Part shown: positions 17,044 to 25,678 of the stretch, one piece after another | Layout: each line of letters begins with the position of its first letter | How positions within the stretch are numbered: position 1 is the first letter of the stretch | Translations under genes and position numbers: made by a program | Assembly: GCF_900215205.1 (NCBI RefSeq) | Contig: NZ_OBDY01000009.1 | Coordinates: forward strand, 1-64,000 | From: Paractinoplanes atraurantiacus | GTDB lineage: Bacteria; Actinomycetota; Actinomycetes; Mycobacteriales; Micromonosporaceae | Direction of reading: 5' to 3' | Length of the DNA stretch: 64,000 bases | Notes under the pieces: generated by a model | Told to the model about the DNA's origin: nothing | Databases searched by the model: none | The model's input: the letters and a program-made list of their open reading frames with translations, nothing else

Positions 17044-18234
17044 TCACGTCGGTGCCGAAGGGCGACAGCGGGCGGCGCGGCCCTCCAGGTAGCGCTGCTC
17101 GGCCAGGCTGGTCGTGGCCTTGGCGGCGCGGCGGTAGAGGTCGTGGGCGGCGGCCGGGTCGCCGGCTTTCTCCAGCAGATGGGCGCGTACCGAGAGCAGC
17201 CGGTGGTGGCGGGCCATCCGGTCGTCGGCGTCCAGGGTGGCCAGCAGGGTCAGCCCGGCCCCGGGGCCTTCGACCTCGGCCAGCGCGATGGCGCGGTTGA
17301 GCGTGACCATCGGGTTGGGCGCCACCCGGTCCAGGATCAGATAGAGCGCGTGCACCTGCCGCCAGTCGGTCTCGTCCGCGGTGTCGGCGTCGGCGTGGGT
17401 GGCGGCGATGGCCGCTTGCAGGAGGTACGGGCCGAGCGCCGGGCCGCCCAGCGCCGTCTTCACCAGGTCCATGCCTTCGGCGATCAAAGAGCGGTCCCAG
17501 GCCGTACGGTCCTGCTCGTCCAGCGGAACCAGGTCGCCGGCCGGAGTCGTGCGGGTCGCGTGGCGGCAGTGGGTGAGCAGCATCAGCGCGAGCAGGCCGG
17601 TCACCTCGCTGTCGGCGGGCAGCTGGGCGTGCACGGCGCGGGTCAGGCGGATGGCCTCGGTGGCCAGATCGGCCCGGTGTACGGCGGTGTAGCCCTCGTT
17701 GAAGATCAGGTAGAGCACGTGCAGGACGGCGGACAGCGGCGCGGGCGTGCCGAACGTGCTTCCGGCCTCCCTGATGAGGCGTTTGGCGCGGCTGATCCGT
17801 ACGGCCATCGTGGCCTCCGGCACCAGGAAGGCGCGGGCGATCTCGGCCGTGGTCAGGCCACCGACCGCGCGCAGGGTGAGGGCGATCTGCGAGCCGGGGG
17901 TGAGCGCCGGATGGCAGCACAGGACCAGCAGTGTCAGCGTGTCGTCGGTGTCCGGGACGTCCGCCGGCACGGTGGCCAGCGAGTCGGCCGTCTCGCGGTA
18001 GCGGCGAGCGCGGTCGCTGCGCAGCTGGTCGATCAGCCGCCGGGCGGCGACCGTGGTGAGCCAGCCGCGCGGGTTCGACGGCACCCCGTCCGACGGCCAC
18101 TGCACGGCGGCGGCGAGGACCGCTTCCTGTACGGCGTCCTCGCAGTCCTCGAAGCAGCCGTAGCGCCGGACGACGGTGCCGAGGACCTGCGGCGTGTGCT
18201 CGCGCAGCAGGTCCTCGATCGGCGAGCGGGTCAC
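17044..18234 (-). CDS. ECF42-type RNA polymerase sigma factor
   Basis: 396 aa. Sigma-2 region (residues ~10-75, EDCEDAVQEAVLAA) and sigma-4 region (~105-160, LTTAEIARAFLVPEATMAVRISRAK) are followed by the long C-terminal DUF6596/TPR-like extension that distinguishes ECF42 from other ECF sigmas. The gene is coupled by a 4-nt overlap with an upstream DGPF/YCII gene, the standard ECF42 arrangement; no anti-sigma factor is present. The long extension is thought to replace the anti-sigma in control. Confidence 0.9.
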   Translation of the reverse strand: MTRSPIEDLLREHTPQVLGTVVRRYGCFEDCEDAVQEAVLAAAVQWPSDGVPSNPRGWLTTVAARRLIDQLRSDRARRYRETADSLATVPADVPDTDDTLTLLVLCCHPALTPGSQIALTLRAVGGLTTAEIARAFLVPEATMAVRISRAKRLIREAGSTFGTPAPLSAVLHVLYLIFNEGYTAVHRADLATEAIRLTRAVHAQLPADSEVTGLLALMLLTHCRHATRTTPAGDLVPLDEQDRTAWDRSLIAEGMDLVKTALGGPALGPYLLQAAIAATHADADTADETDWRQVHALYLILDRVAPNPMVTLNRAIALAEVEGPGAGLTLLATLDADDRMARHHRLLSVRAHLLEKAGDPAAAHDLYRRAAKATTSLAEQRYLEGRAARCRPSAPT

Positions 18235-18602
18235 GCCTCGAGCGCCCCGTCGTAGAACATCACCGGCCGCACCTCGACCGCGAGGCCGGCGAGGGCGGCG
18301 TCGGGAATCTTGGCGGCGATCTCGAGGGCGCGCTCCCGGCTCTCGCAGTCGACCACGTAGAAGCCGCCCAGATATTCCTTGGCCTCGGCGAACGGGCCGT
18401 CGGTGACGACGGTCCGGCCGTCGCGGACCGAGACCACGGCCGACTGGGACGGGTCGGCCAGGGCCTGCGTGAGCATCAGCTCGCCGGACTCCTTGAGCTC
18501 GGCCAGCAGGGCGCCGTGCCCGTCGCCGATCGCCGCCTTCTCCTCGTCGGTCAGCGCGTCCAACACGGCCGGGTTGATGTGCATGCCGATCACGAACTTC
18601 AT
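18231..18602 (-). CDS. DGPF/YCII-family protein
   Basis: 123 aa, with the YCII-related DGPF motif (VVTDGPFAEAKEYLGGFYVVD). The family is the regular partner of ECF42 sigma factors and is presumed to be their target or regulator. ATG preceded by GAGGAG. The two genes overlap by 4 nt. Confidence 0.88.
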   Translation of the reverse strand: MKFVIGMHINPAVLDALTDEEKAAIGDGHGALLAELKESGELMLTQALADPSQSAVVSVRDGRTVVTDGPFAEAKEYLGGFYVVDCESRERALEIAAKIPDAALAGLAVEVRPVMFYDGALEA

Positions 18603-18669
18603 GGTGTGCTCCTCCTCAAGGGCTCCTTGTCACCCATGAGTCGGAGCCACCGATGAAGTCTTTACACGC

Positions 18670-18933
18670 TCAGGGCCGCCGTCGCGCTCCGGCCACGAGC
18701 GCCACGCCGCCGGCGGCCAGCGCGATCTGCAGGATCAGCTCGATCCAGTCGACGCCCCGCGTGTCGTCGACGCCGATCAGCGCCGCGATGAACGTGCCGA
18801 CCAGGGCGGCCACGACGCCGATGAGCAGGGTGAGCCAGATAGGAATGTTCTGCTTGCCCGGGACGACCAGGCGTCCCAGCGCTCCGATGATGAGACCGAT
18901 GATGATGGCGGTAAAGATCCCGGTGATCTCCAT
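18670..18933 (-). CDS. GlsB/YeaQ/YmgE-family stress membrane protein
   Basis: 87 aa, three TM segments, with IIGLIIGALGRLVVPGKQ and a GVVAALVGTFIA stretch typical of transglycosylase-associated small membrane proteins. Start ATG with GGGAGG upstream. Associated with general stress in other bacteria; role here inferred only from family. Confidence 0.85.
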   Translation of the reverse strand: MEITGIFTAIIIGLIIGALGRLVVPGKQNIPIWLTLLIGVVAALVGTFIAALIGVDDTRGVDWIELILQIALAAGGVALVAGARRRP

Positions 18934-19006
18934 GCTGCCTCCCGAAGGGTCACCACCCAGAATGGACCTCCGGCGCCAGCAGGCCTAGGCCGTGCCGGGC
19001 GTGGTC

Positions 19007-19792
19007 TCAGCCGATGGAGGCCGGCCTGCCCCGCTTCGCGGCCTGGATCTGCTCGTAGACGTGGGTTCGCAGCTCGGTGAAGCGGGGGTCGGCCCGGGTG
19101 TGCAGCTGGTCGCGTTCGGCCGGGAGGTCGACGGTGATCTCGTCCTGGACGACGGTGGGTGAGGACGAGAGCATGATGACGCGGCGGCCCAGGTAGACGG
19201 CCTCGTCGATGTCGTGGGTGATGAACAGGACGGTCACCTTCAGGCGCTGCCACAGCGCGCGGACCAGGTCTTCCAGGTCGGCCCGGGTCTGCGCGTCGAC
19301 GGCGGCGAACGGCTCGTCCATGAGCAGGGTCGACGGCTCGTAGGCGACCGCGCGGGCGATGGCCACCCGCTGCTGCATGCCGCCGGAGAGCTGCCAGGGA
19401 TGGGCCGACTCGGTGCCGGCCAGGCCCACCGCCTCCAGCGCCTGGTCGACCAGCTCGTCGCGGCGCTGCCGTGGGACCCGTTTCTGCTTCAGGGGCAGCG
19501 ACACGTTGTCGCGCACGGTCATCCACGGGAACAGGCTCCGCCCGTACTCCTGGAAAACCATGGCCAGACCCGGCGGCGGACCGCTGACCTCGTGCCCGTC
19601 GAGTTTGACCGTGCCCGACGTCTGGGTGAGCAGGCCGGCGATGCAGCGCAGCAGCGTGGTCTTGCCGCAGCCGGACGGGCCGACCAGGCAGACCAGGTCG
19701 CCGTTGTCGATGGTGAACGTCAGGTCGCGCAGCGCCTCGACCTCGCGGCCGCCGGTGCTGTAGACCTTGCGCAATCCCTGCACTTCAAGCAT
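19007..19792 (-). CDS. ABC importer ATPase, SsuB/TauB-like
   Basis: 261 aa nucleotide-binding protein. Walker A GPSGCGKTT (~residue 39), Q-loop, signature LSGGMQQRVAIARA and Walker B LLMDEP are all intact. The group imports nitrate, sulfonate, taurine or aromatic acids. Last gene of the four-gene unit; a gap of 9 bases separates it from the permease gene. Confidence 0.9.
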   Translation of the reverse strand: MLEVQGLRKVYSTGGREVEALRDLTFTIDNGDLVCLVGPSGCGKTTLLRCIAGLLTQTSGTVKLDGHEVSGPPPGLAMVFQEYGRSLFPWMTVRDNVSLPLKQKRVPRQRRDELVDQALEAVGLAGTESAHPWQLSGGMQQRVAIARAVAYEPSTLLMDEPFAAVDAQTRADLEDLVRALWQRLKVTVLFITHDIDEAVYLGRRVIMLSSSPTVVQDEITVDLPAERDQLHTRADPRFTELRTHVYEQIQAAKRGRPASIG

Positions 19793-19801
19793 GACGATCC
19801 C

Positions 19802-20566
19802 TCATGACTTGCGCTGCGCGTCGCGCAGACCGTGGTACCAGCGCAGTGCCCAGCTTTCGGCGAGCCGGAACAGCAGCGACAGCGCGAAGCCGAGCAGGCC
19901 GAGCAGGATGATCCCGCTCCACATCTCGGGGATGGCGAAGCTGCGCTGGAACTGGACGATGGTGAAGCCGAGGCCGTTGCTGGCCGCGAACATCTCGCTG
20001 ATCACCATCAGGATGATCGCGATGGACAGCGCCTGCCGGAGCCCGGCCGCGATCTGGGGCGAGGCCGACCGGAGGATGACCGTACGGATCCGGGCGAAAC
20101 CCCGTACGCCATAAGCCTTTGCGGTGTCGAGCTGGACCGAGTCGACTGCCCGGACCCCCTCGACGGTGTTGAGCAGGATCGGCCAGACGCAGCCGAAGAC
20201 GATCACGATGACCTTCATGCCGTTGCCGATGCCGGCGAACAGCATGATCACCGGGACGAGGACGGGCGGTGGGATGGCGCGGAAGAATTCGAGGACGGGC
20301 TCGACGGTCGCTCGCAGTCGCCGGTTGAGTCCGATGGCGACACCAACGGCGATGCCGAGCGCCGCCGCCAGGACATATCCGGACAAAAGCCGCAAAAGGC
20401 TTGGGAGTACGTCGTCATTCAACCGCTGCGGCGTCCATGTATCCACAAACGCGCGCAAAATGTCCCTTAAAGGCGGCGCGTAGAAGTTCTCGCTGCCGTT
20501 GCTCAGCACGAACCAGCCGAAAAACAACAAAATGGGCAAGCCAGCGACGTACAGGAAACGTTTCAC
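19802..20566 (-). CDS. ABC importer permease (second)
   Basis: 254 aa, six TM segments, with the binding-protein-dependent permease EAA motif region (TAKAYGVRGFARIRTVILRSASPQI). The GTG start has a strong GGGGAGG site 7 bases upstream and overlaps the stop of the other permease by 4 nt. The frame is open far upstream but that part is a shadow of the other permease. Confidence 0.88.
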   Translation of the reverse strand: MKRFLYVAGLPILLFFGWFVLSNGSENFYAPPLRDILRAFVDTWTPQRLNDDVLPSLLRLLSGYVLAAALGIAVGVAIGLNRRLRATVEPVLEFFRAIPPPVLVPVIMLFAGIGNGMKVIVIVFGCVWPILLNTVEGVRAVDSVQLDTAKAYGVRGFARIRTVILRSASPQIAAGLRQALSIAIILMVISEMFAASNGLGFTIVQFQRSFAIPEMWSGIILLGLLGFALSLLFRLAESWALRWYHGLRDAQRKS

Positions 20567-21333
20567 GCCGGGACCTCCCCGCGGACGGACTGATGCCACG
20601 ACAGCGACCGGCGCTCGAACACCCGCGCCGCCAGGTTGATGGCCACGCCGAGCAGCCCGGTGACGGCGATCAGCGCGTACATGTCGGGGACCGCGCCCGA
20701 GGTCTGCGCCACCGCTATCAGCTTGCCGAGGCCGGGGGCGCCGATGACCAGCTCGGCGGTGACCGCGAGGACCAGCGCGACCGAGGCGGCCAGGCGGATG
20801 CCGGTGAAGACGTACGGCAGCGCGGTCGGCCAGAGCACGTTGCGGATGCGGGCCCACGTGCTGAAGCGGAAGCTGCGCGCGGTCTCGTCGGCGATCGGGT
20901 CGACGTCGGCCACGCCGTACAGCACCTGGACCAGCACCTGCCAGAACGAGGCGTAGACGACCAGCAGCAGCACCGAGCCGAGGCCGGTGCCGTAGAGCAG
21001 GACCGCGAGCGGGATCAGCGCCACCGACGGGATCGGGCGCAGGAACTCGATCGTGGACGCGGTGGCGGCGCGCAGCACGGGCACGGCGCCGACCACGATG
21101 CCGATCAGCACGCCGGCCACCACGGCGATCAGCAGGCCGATGGCCCACCCGGTCAGGGTGTCGCCGACGGCCTGCCAGAACGCGGTGGTGCCGAGCTCGT
21201 CGGCCAGCGCCGCCGCGATCTCGCTGGTGGGCGGCAGGTAACTGTCGTCCACCAGGCCGAGTCGCGGCAGCAGCTCGATCACGAGGAGCAGCCCGGCCAG
21301 CCCGGACAGGCCGAGCAGAGCCTTCGATCTCAC
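20563..21333 (-). CDS. ABC importer permease (first)
   Basis: 256 aa permease of the SsuC/TauC class, six TM segments, with the EAA-like loop ETARSFRFSTWARIRNVLWPTALP. Overlaps the preceding binding-protein gene by 4 nt. Two different permeases suggest a heterodimeric channel. Confidence 0.88.
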   Translation of the reverse strand: MRSKALLGLSGLAGLLLVIELLPRLGLVDDSYLPPTSEIAAALADELGTTAFWQAVGDTLTGWAIGLLIAVVAGVLIGIVVGAVPVLRAATASTIEFLRPIPSVALIPLAVLLYGTGLGSVLLLVVYASFWQVLVQVLYGVADVDPIADETARSFRFSTWARIRNVLWPTALPYVFTGIRLAASVALVLAVTAELVIGAPGLGKLIAVAQTSGAVPDMYALIAVTGLLGVAINLAARVFERRSLSWHQSVRGEVPA

Positions 21334-22283
21334 GGCAAGAGCTTCGACAGGTCAGGGGTCGCGCCGTCGAAGATGCCGTCCTTGGCGCCGAGGTCGGCCA
21401 GGGTCTGCACCGACGCCTCGTTGATCTCGGTCGGCCACTTGGGGAGGATCATCGCGGCCCGGGTCTTCTCATCGATCTTGGTGTACGTGCCGAGGATCGC
21501 CCGCACCTCGTCGGGGTGCGCGTCGGCGTACGTGAGGGATTCGTTCATCGCCTCGGTGAAGCGCTTGACCAGGTCGGCGTCCTCACCCTCGAGCTTGGCC
21601 GAGGTGAAGTAGGCGGCCACCGACAGATTGGGCGCGGCGTCGACGAAGTTGGACGCGACGAGCCGGGCGCCGGCCGCCTTGGCCTGCGAGAGCTGCGGCT
21701 CGACGAGCCAGGACGCCTCCACCTGCCCGCCGGCGAGAGCCGCCGGCGCGTTGGGGAACGGCATCTCGACGAAATTGATCTTCGACGGGTCGCCGCCGGC
21801 CTTGCGCACCGACTCGCGGACCGTGGTGTCGCCGATGTTCTTCAGCGTGTTCACCGAGATCTTCTTGCCGGCCAGGTCGGCCGCGGTCTTGATCGGGCTG
21901 TTCGCGTTGACCACCACGCCGCCGAAGTCCTTGCCCTGCTCGCCGACGGACGAGACGCCGGCCGAGACGGCCTTGATCGGCACGTTCTTCGTCTGCGCGA
22001 GCAGCAGCGAGGTGAAGTTGCTGAAACCGAACTGGAACTGGCCGCTGACCACACCGGGGACGATGGCGGCGCCGCCCTGGCCGCTCTCCATGGTCAGATT
22101 GATCTTGCGGTTGGTGAAGAAGCCCTTCTGCTGGCCCAGGTAGATCGGGGCCACGTCGACGATCGGGATGACGCCGACCTTGACCTGGTCGACGCTGTCG
22201 CCGCCGCCGTCTTCAGATGATCCACATGCCCCTGTGCCGGCGATGAGGGCCGCTATAGCTACACCTATCAGGCCACGCCGCAT
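21330..22283 (-). CDS. ABC substrate-binding lipoprotein, SsuA/NMT1-like
   Basis: 317 aa. Lipobox GTGAC at the end of the signal peptide (residues ~18-22, with Cys lipidated). The mature domain begins VKVGVIPIVDVAPIYLGQQKGFF, the NMT1/THI5/SsuA pattern, and contains a QFQFGFSNFTSLL phase. ATG chosen because GGAGG is 6 bases upstream. The ligand is unknown; the linked PcaR-like regulator suggests an aromatic carboxylate or sulfonate (inference). Confidence 0.86.
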   Translation of the reverse strand: MRRGLIGVAIAALIAGTGACGSSEDGGGDSVDQVKVGVIPIVDVAPIYLGQQKGFFTNRKINLTMESGQGGAAIVPGVVSGQFQFGFSNFTSLLLAQTKNVPIKAVSAGVSSVGEQGKDFGGVVVNANSPIKTAADLAGKKISVNTLKNIGDTTVRESVRKAGGDPSKINFVEMPFPNAPAALAGGQVEASWLVEPQLSQAKAAGARLVASNFVDAAPNLSVAAYFTSAKLEGEDADLVKRFTEAMNESLTYADAHPDEVRAILGTYTKIDEKTRAAMILPKWPTEINEASVQTLADLGAKDGIFDGATPDLSKLLP

Positions 22284-22313
22284 AACGTTCCTCCGCTTTA
22301 TGGTGTGCGCATT

Positions 22314-22340
22314 GCGAACAAGAGTTCTCATAGGGAACGC
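22314..22340. promoter_or_regulatory. three GAAC/GTTC half-sites in IclR/ABC gap
   Basis: GCGAAC (22314-22319), GTTC (22324-22327) and GAACGC (22335-22340) alternate in orientation in the 109-bp divergent gap. PcaU/PobR-type IclR proteins bind clustered short repeats of this half-site type, so this is a plausible operator for the neighbouring regulator. Confidence 0.45.
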
Positions 22341-22392
22341 TAGGATGTGCCCCGTGTCACGTCAATGATCTTTATCAATTGGATAGCAATCT

Positions 22393-23166
22393 ATGAGGGA
22401 ACCCCATCACGTCCAGTCCCTGGAGCGCGGTCTCGCGGTCATCCGCGCCTTCGACGCCGACCATCCCGAGCTCACCCTGAGCGAGGTCGCGAGGATCTGC
22501 GGCCTCACCCGGGCCGCCGCGCGCCGCTTCCTGCTGACCCTGGCCGACCTGGGATACGTACGGACCGACGGGCGGCTCTTCTCGCTGACGCCCAGGGTCC
22601 TCGATCTCGGGTACGCCTATCTGTCGAGCCTGACGCTGCCGGACGTGGCCGCCCCGCACTTGGAGCGGCTGGCCGCCGAGCTGCACGAGTCGTCGTCGCT
22701 CTCCGTTCTCGACGGTGACGACATCGTCTACGTGGCGCGGGTGCCCACCTCGCGCATCATGGCGGTCGCCATCACGGTGGGGACCCGCTTCCCCGCGTAC
22801 GCGACGTCGATGGGGCGGGTGCTGCTGGCCGGATCATCCAATGTAGACGCCTACCTCGCCCGCGTCCGCCCCGAGAAGCTGACAAACCGGACGATCTCCT
22901 CGGCTTCCCTGTTGCGAGCGGAGATCGACAAGGTACGGGCACAGGGCTACTCGATCGTCGACCAGGAGCTCGAGGAGGGGCTGCGGGCGATCGCCGTCCC
23001 CATCCACGACCGCTCGGGCGCGGTGGCCGGCGCGGTGAACGTGTCGGTGCAGGCGGCCCGGGCGACGGTCGACGCGATGCGGCGCCGTTTCCTGCCGCCG
23101 CTGCTCGCCGCGGCCTCCGCCATCGACGCCGACCTCCGGCGCACCGCAATCATCCGGATCGGGTGA
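22393..23166 (+). CDS. IclR-family regulator, PcaR/PcaU/PobR-like
   Basis: 257 aa. Winged-helix residues ~8-65 (LTLSEVARICGLTRAAARRFLLTLADLGYV) and effector domain with AVAITVGTRFPAYATSMGRVLLA and VDQELEEGLRAIAVPI. The HTH and following DGRLFSLTPRVLDLGYAYLSS stretch fit the PcaR/PcaU/PobR subgroup better than the 7854 regulator does. Divergent from the ABC importer genes, so it probably controls uptake of an aromatic compound. Confidence 0.86.
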   Translation: MREPHHVQSLERGLAVIRAFDADHPELTLSEVARICGLTRAAARRFLLTLADLGYVRTDGRLFSLTPRVLDLGYAYLSSLTLPDVAAPHLERLAAELHESSSLSVLDGDDIVYVARVPTSRIMAVAITVGTRFPAYATSMGRVLLAGSSNVDAYLARVRPEKLTNRTISSASLLRAEIDKVRAQGYSIVDQELEEGLRAIAVPIHDRSGAVAGAVNVSVQAARATVDAMRRRFLPPLLAAASAIDADLRRTAIIRIG

Positions 23167-23200
23167 GGCGCGGCGCGCCCGGCACAACGACGGTCTATGC

Positions 23201-24268
23201 ATGAGCGCCGGGGCGACAACAGTGTTCCTGGTAGTGGTGACTGCCCGTTTCATCGTCCCGCTGTTCATCCCGCGGTTCCCGCTGCCGGCCATCGTGGCCG
23301 CGCTGGTCCTCGACGGCATCGACCAGACGATCTTCCAGACCTTCGGCTACGACCCGCCCGGCTACCAGAACTACGACAAGGCCATGGACGTCTACTACCT
23401 GGCCATCGCCTATCTGGCCACGCTGCGCAACTGGGCCAGCATGCCGGCCGTCGAGATCGCCCGGTTCCTCTACTTCTACCGGCTGGCCGGGGTCGTGCTG
23501 TTCGAGTTCACCGGGTGGCGGGCCATCCTGCTGATCTTCCCCAACACCTTCGAATACTTCTTCATCGCGTACGAGATAGTCCGCCTGCGCTGGAACCCGA
23601 CGCGGTACGGATTCCGCTGGTGGTGCCTTCTGGCCGCGGCCATCTGGATCTTCGTGAAGCTGCCGCAGGAGTGGTGGATCCACATCGCCCAGCTCGACGT
23701 CACCGACACCGTGGCCGCCTATCCGGTCGCCGCGGCGGTGGTCGCCCTGGTGGCCGTGGGCCTCGCGATCGGCGTGTGGATCTGGGCCCGCCCGCGCCTG
23801 CCGCGCCCGGACTGGTCGTGGCACGTGCACGCCGACCCGCTGCCGCCGCCTTCCGTCACGACCCCGCGGGTGCTCTCCGCCGCCACCCTGGAGAAGGTCG
23901 TCCTGATCGGCCTGCTCAGCGTGATCTTCGGCGAGCTCCTGCCGGATCTGCGCTCGACCGGCCTCGAGCTCTTCCTCGGCATCGCCGCCTTCGTGGTGGT
24001 GAACGCGGCGGTCACGCTGTGGGTCGCGGGCACCTCGTTCAAGGCGGCCACCATGGCCGGCGCCTTCGCCGCCCGGCTGGTGCTCAACACCGGGCTCGTC
24101 ATCGTCGCCGCGTGGCTGTTGGGCCGCGGCGACCTCAACGTGGGCGCCACCCTCTTCTTCGTCGTGCTGCTGAGCCTTCTGACGCTCCTCGACGACCGCT
24201 ACCGCCCGGCCTACGAATACCGGAAGTTACGGGAATCGGCCGTTGTATCTTCCGGAACAACTCGTTAA
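23201..24268 (+). CDS. polytopic membrane protein, unknown
   Basis: 355 aa with about nine hydrophobic segments and an aromatic-rich centre (WWCLLAAAIWIFVKLPQEWWIH). No family recognised and no motif with catalytic residues. It follows the IclR gene by 34 bases, so may be cotranscribed. ATG at 23201 fits; no clear Shine-Dalgarno is seen. Confidence 0.68.
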   Translation: MSAGATTVFLVVVTARFIVPLFIPRFPLPAIVAALVLDGIDQTIFQTFGYDPPGYQNYDKAMDVYYLAIAYLATLRNWASMPAVEIARFLYFYRLAGVVLFEFTGWRAILLIFPNTFEYFFIAYEIVRLRWNPTRYGFRWWCLLAAAIWIFVKLPQEWWIHIAQLDVTDTVAAYPVAAAVVALVAVGLAIGVWIWARPRLPRPDWSWHVHADPLPPPSVTTPRVLSAATLEKVVLIGLLSVIFGELLPDLRSTGLELFLGIAAFVVVNAAVTLWVAGTSFKAATMAGAFAARLVLNTGLVIVAAWLLGRGDLNVGATLFFVVLLSLLTLLDDRYRPAYEYRKLRESAVVSSGTTR

Positions 24269-24275
24269 AGTTTCG
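24263..24275. promoter_or_regulatory. CGAAA-N-TTT box upstream of xylanase
   Basis: The minus-strand reading is CGAAACTTTAACG, close to the CGAAA-C-TTTCG palindromes reported in streptomycete xylanase promoters. It lies 87 bases upstream of the xylanase ATG and overlaps the end of the previous gene. Single degenerate copy; tentative. Confidence 0.35.
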
Positions 24276-24361
24276 ATCGATCCGGGTCACTGTCTTTCAG
24301 GTGCGGCACACGAGGTCGGGCAAGCCTCCGCCGCTTTCATGCGTTTTGGAAAGGCTTCGGC

Positions 24362-25678
24362 ATGAGATCCCGCTTCCTTGCCCTCGCTCTGGTCATCCCC
24401 GCCGCCGGTGTGTTCCTCGCCGGCTCCGCCGACGCGGCCACCACGCTCGGCGCCTCCGCGGCGGCCACCGGCCGCTACTTCGGCACGGCCGTCGCCGCGT
24501 ACAAACTCAGCGATTCGACCTACGCGAACATCCTCAGCACCGAGTTCAATTCGGTGACCCCGGAGAACGAGATGAAATGGGACGCCACCGAGCCGTCCCA
24601 GGGCACCTTCTCCTTCGGCTCCGCCGATCAGATCGTCAACCTCGCCAAGAACCAGGGCAAGAAGGTACGCGGCCACGCGCTCGCCTGGCACCAGCAGCAG
24701 CCGTCCTGGGCGCAGAACCTGAGCGGCACCGCCCTGCGCAACGCCATGGTCAACCATGTCACCCAGGTCGCCACCCACTACAAGGGCCAGATCGACTCGT
24801 GGGACGTGGTCAACGAGGCCTTCGCCGACGGCGGCGGTGGCGGGCGGCGCGACTCCAACCTCCAGCGCACCGGCAACGACTGGATCGAGGTCGCCTTCCG
24901 CACGGCGCGCGCGGCCGACCCGGCGGCCAAGCTCTGCTACAACGACTACAACACCGACGGGCAGAACGCGAAGAGCAACGCGGTCTACGCGATGGTGCAG
25001 GACTTCAAGGCGCGCGGCGTTCCTATCGACTGCGTCGGCTTCCAGTCGCACTTCAACGCGCAGTCGCCGCTGCCCGCGGACTACCAGGCCAACCTCCAGC
25101 GCTTCGCCGACCTCGGCGTCGACGTGCAGATCACCGAGCTGGACATCGAGGGATCGGGCACGGCCCAGGCGTCGTCGTTCGCCGCGGTGGTGCGAGCCTG
25201 CCTGGCCGTGACGCGCTGCAACGGCATCACCGTGTGGGGCATCCGCGACTCCGACTCGTGGCGGGCCAGCGGGACGCCGCTGCTGTTCGACGGCAGCGGC
25301 AACAAGAAGGCGGCCTACACGGCGACTCTTGACGCTCTCAACGGAGGGACGACCACTCCCACCACTCCTCCGCCCACCACCACGCCGCCTCCGACGGGTG
25401 CCGGCTGCACGACTTCCATCACGCTGAACCAGTGGAACGGGGGCTTCGTCGCCACCGTCCGCGTCACCGCCGGAAGTTCCGCGATCCGAGGATGGACCGC
25501 GACGGTGACACTGCCCTCGGGCGCCGCCGTCACCAACACGTGGAACGCGACGCGCAGCGGCTCGGCCTTCACGAACGTGTCCTACAACGGATCGGTCGGC
25601 GCCGGTGGCTCGACCGAGTTCGGCTTCCAGGGCACCGGTACCGGCCCGTCCACCTCCACCTGCGCGGCCCAGTCATGA
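24362..25678 (+). CDS. secreted endo-1,4-beta-xylanase GH10 with CBM2
   Basis: 438 aa. Sec signal peptide (~1-27), GH10 catalytic barrel (~30-335) with acid/base Glu in WDVVNEAF (~153) and nucleophile Glu in QITELDIEG (~259), a Thr/Pro linker (~338-355) and a C-terminal family 2 carbohydrate-binding module with conserved Cys pair and exposed Trp (LNQWNGGF, GWTATVTLP). Cleaves xylan backbone outside the cell. Its stop overlaps the start of the esterase gene by 4 nt. Confidence 0.93.
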   Translation: MRSRFLALALVIPAAGVFLAGSADAATTLGASAAATGRYFGTAVAAYKLSDSTYANILSTEFNSVTPENEMKWDATEPSQGTFSFGSADQIVNLAKNQGKKVRGHALAWHQQQPSWAQNLSGTALRNAMVNHVTQVATHYKGQIDSWDVVNEAFADGGGGGRRDSNLQRTGNDWIEVAFRTARAADPAAKLCYNDYNTDGQNAKSNAVYAMVQDFKARGVPIDCVGFQSHFNAQSPLPADYQANLQRFADLGVDVQITELDIEGSGTAQASSFAAVVRACLAVTRCNGITVWGIRDSDSWRASGTPLLFDGSGNKKAAYTATLDALNGGTTTPTTPPPTTTPPPTGAGCTTSITLNQWNGGFVATVRVTAGSSAIRGWTATVTLPSGAAVTNTWNATRSGSAFTNVSYNGSVGAGGSTEFGFQGTGTGPSTSTCAAQS

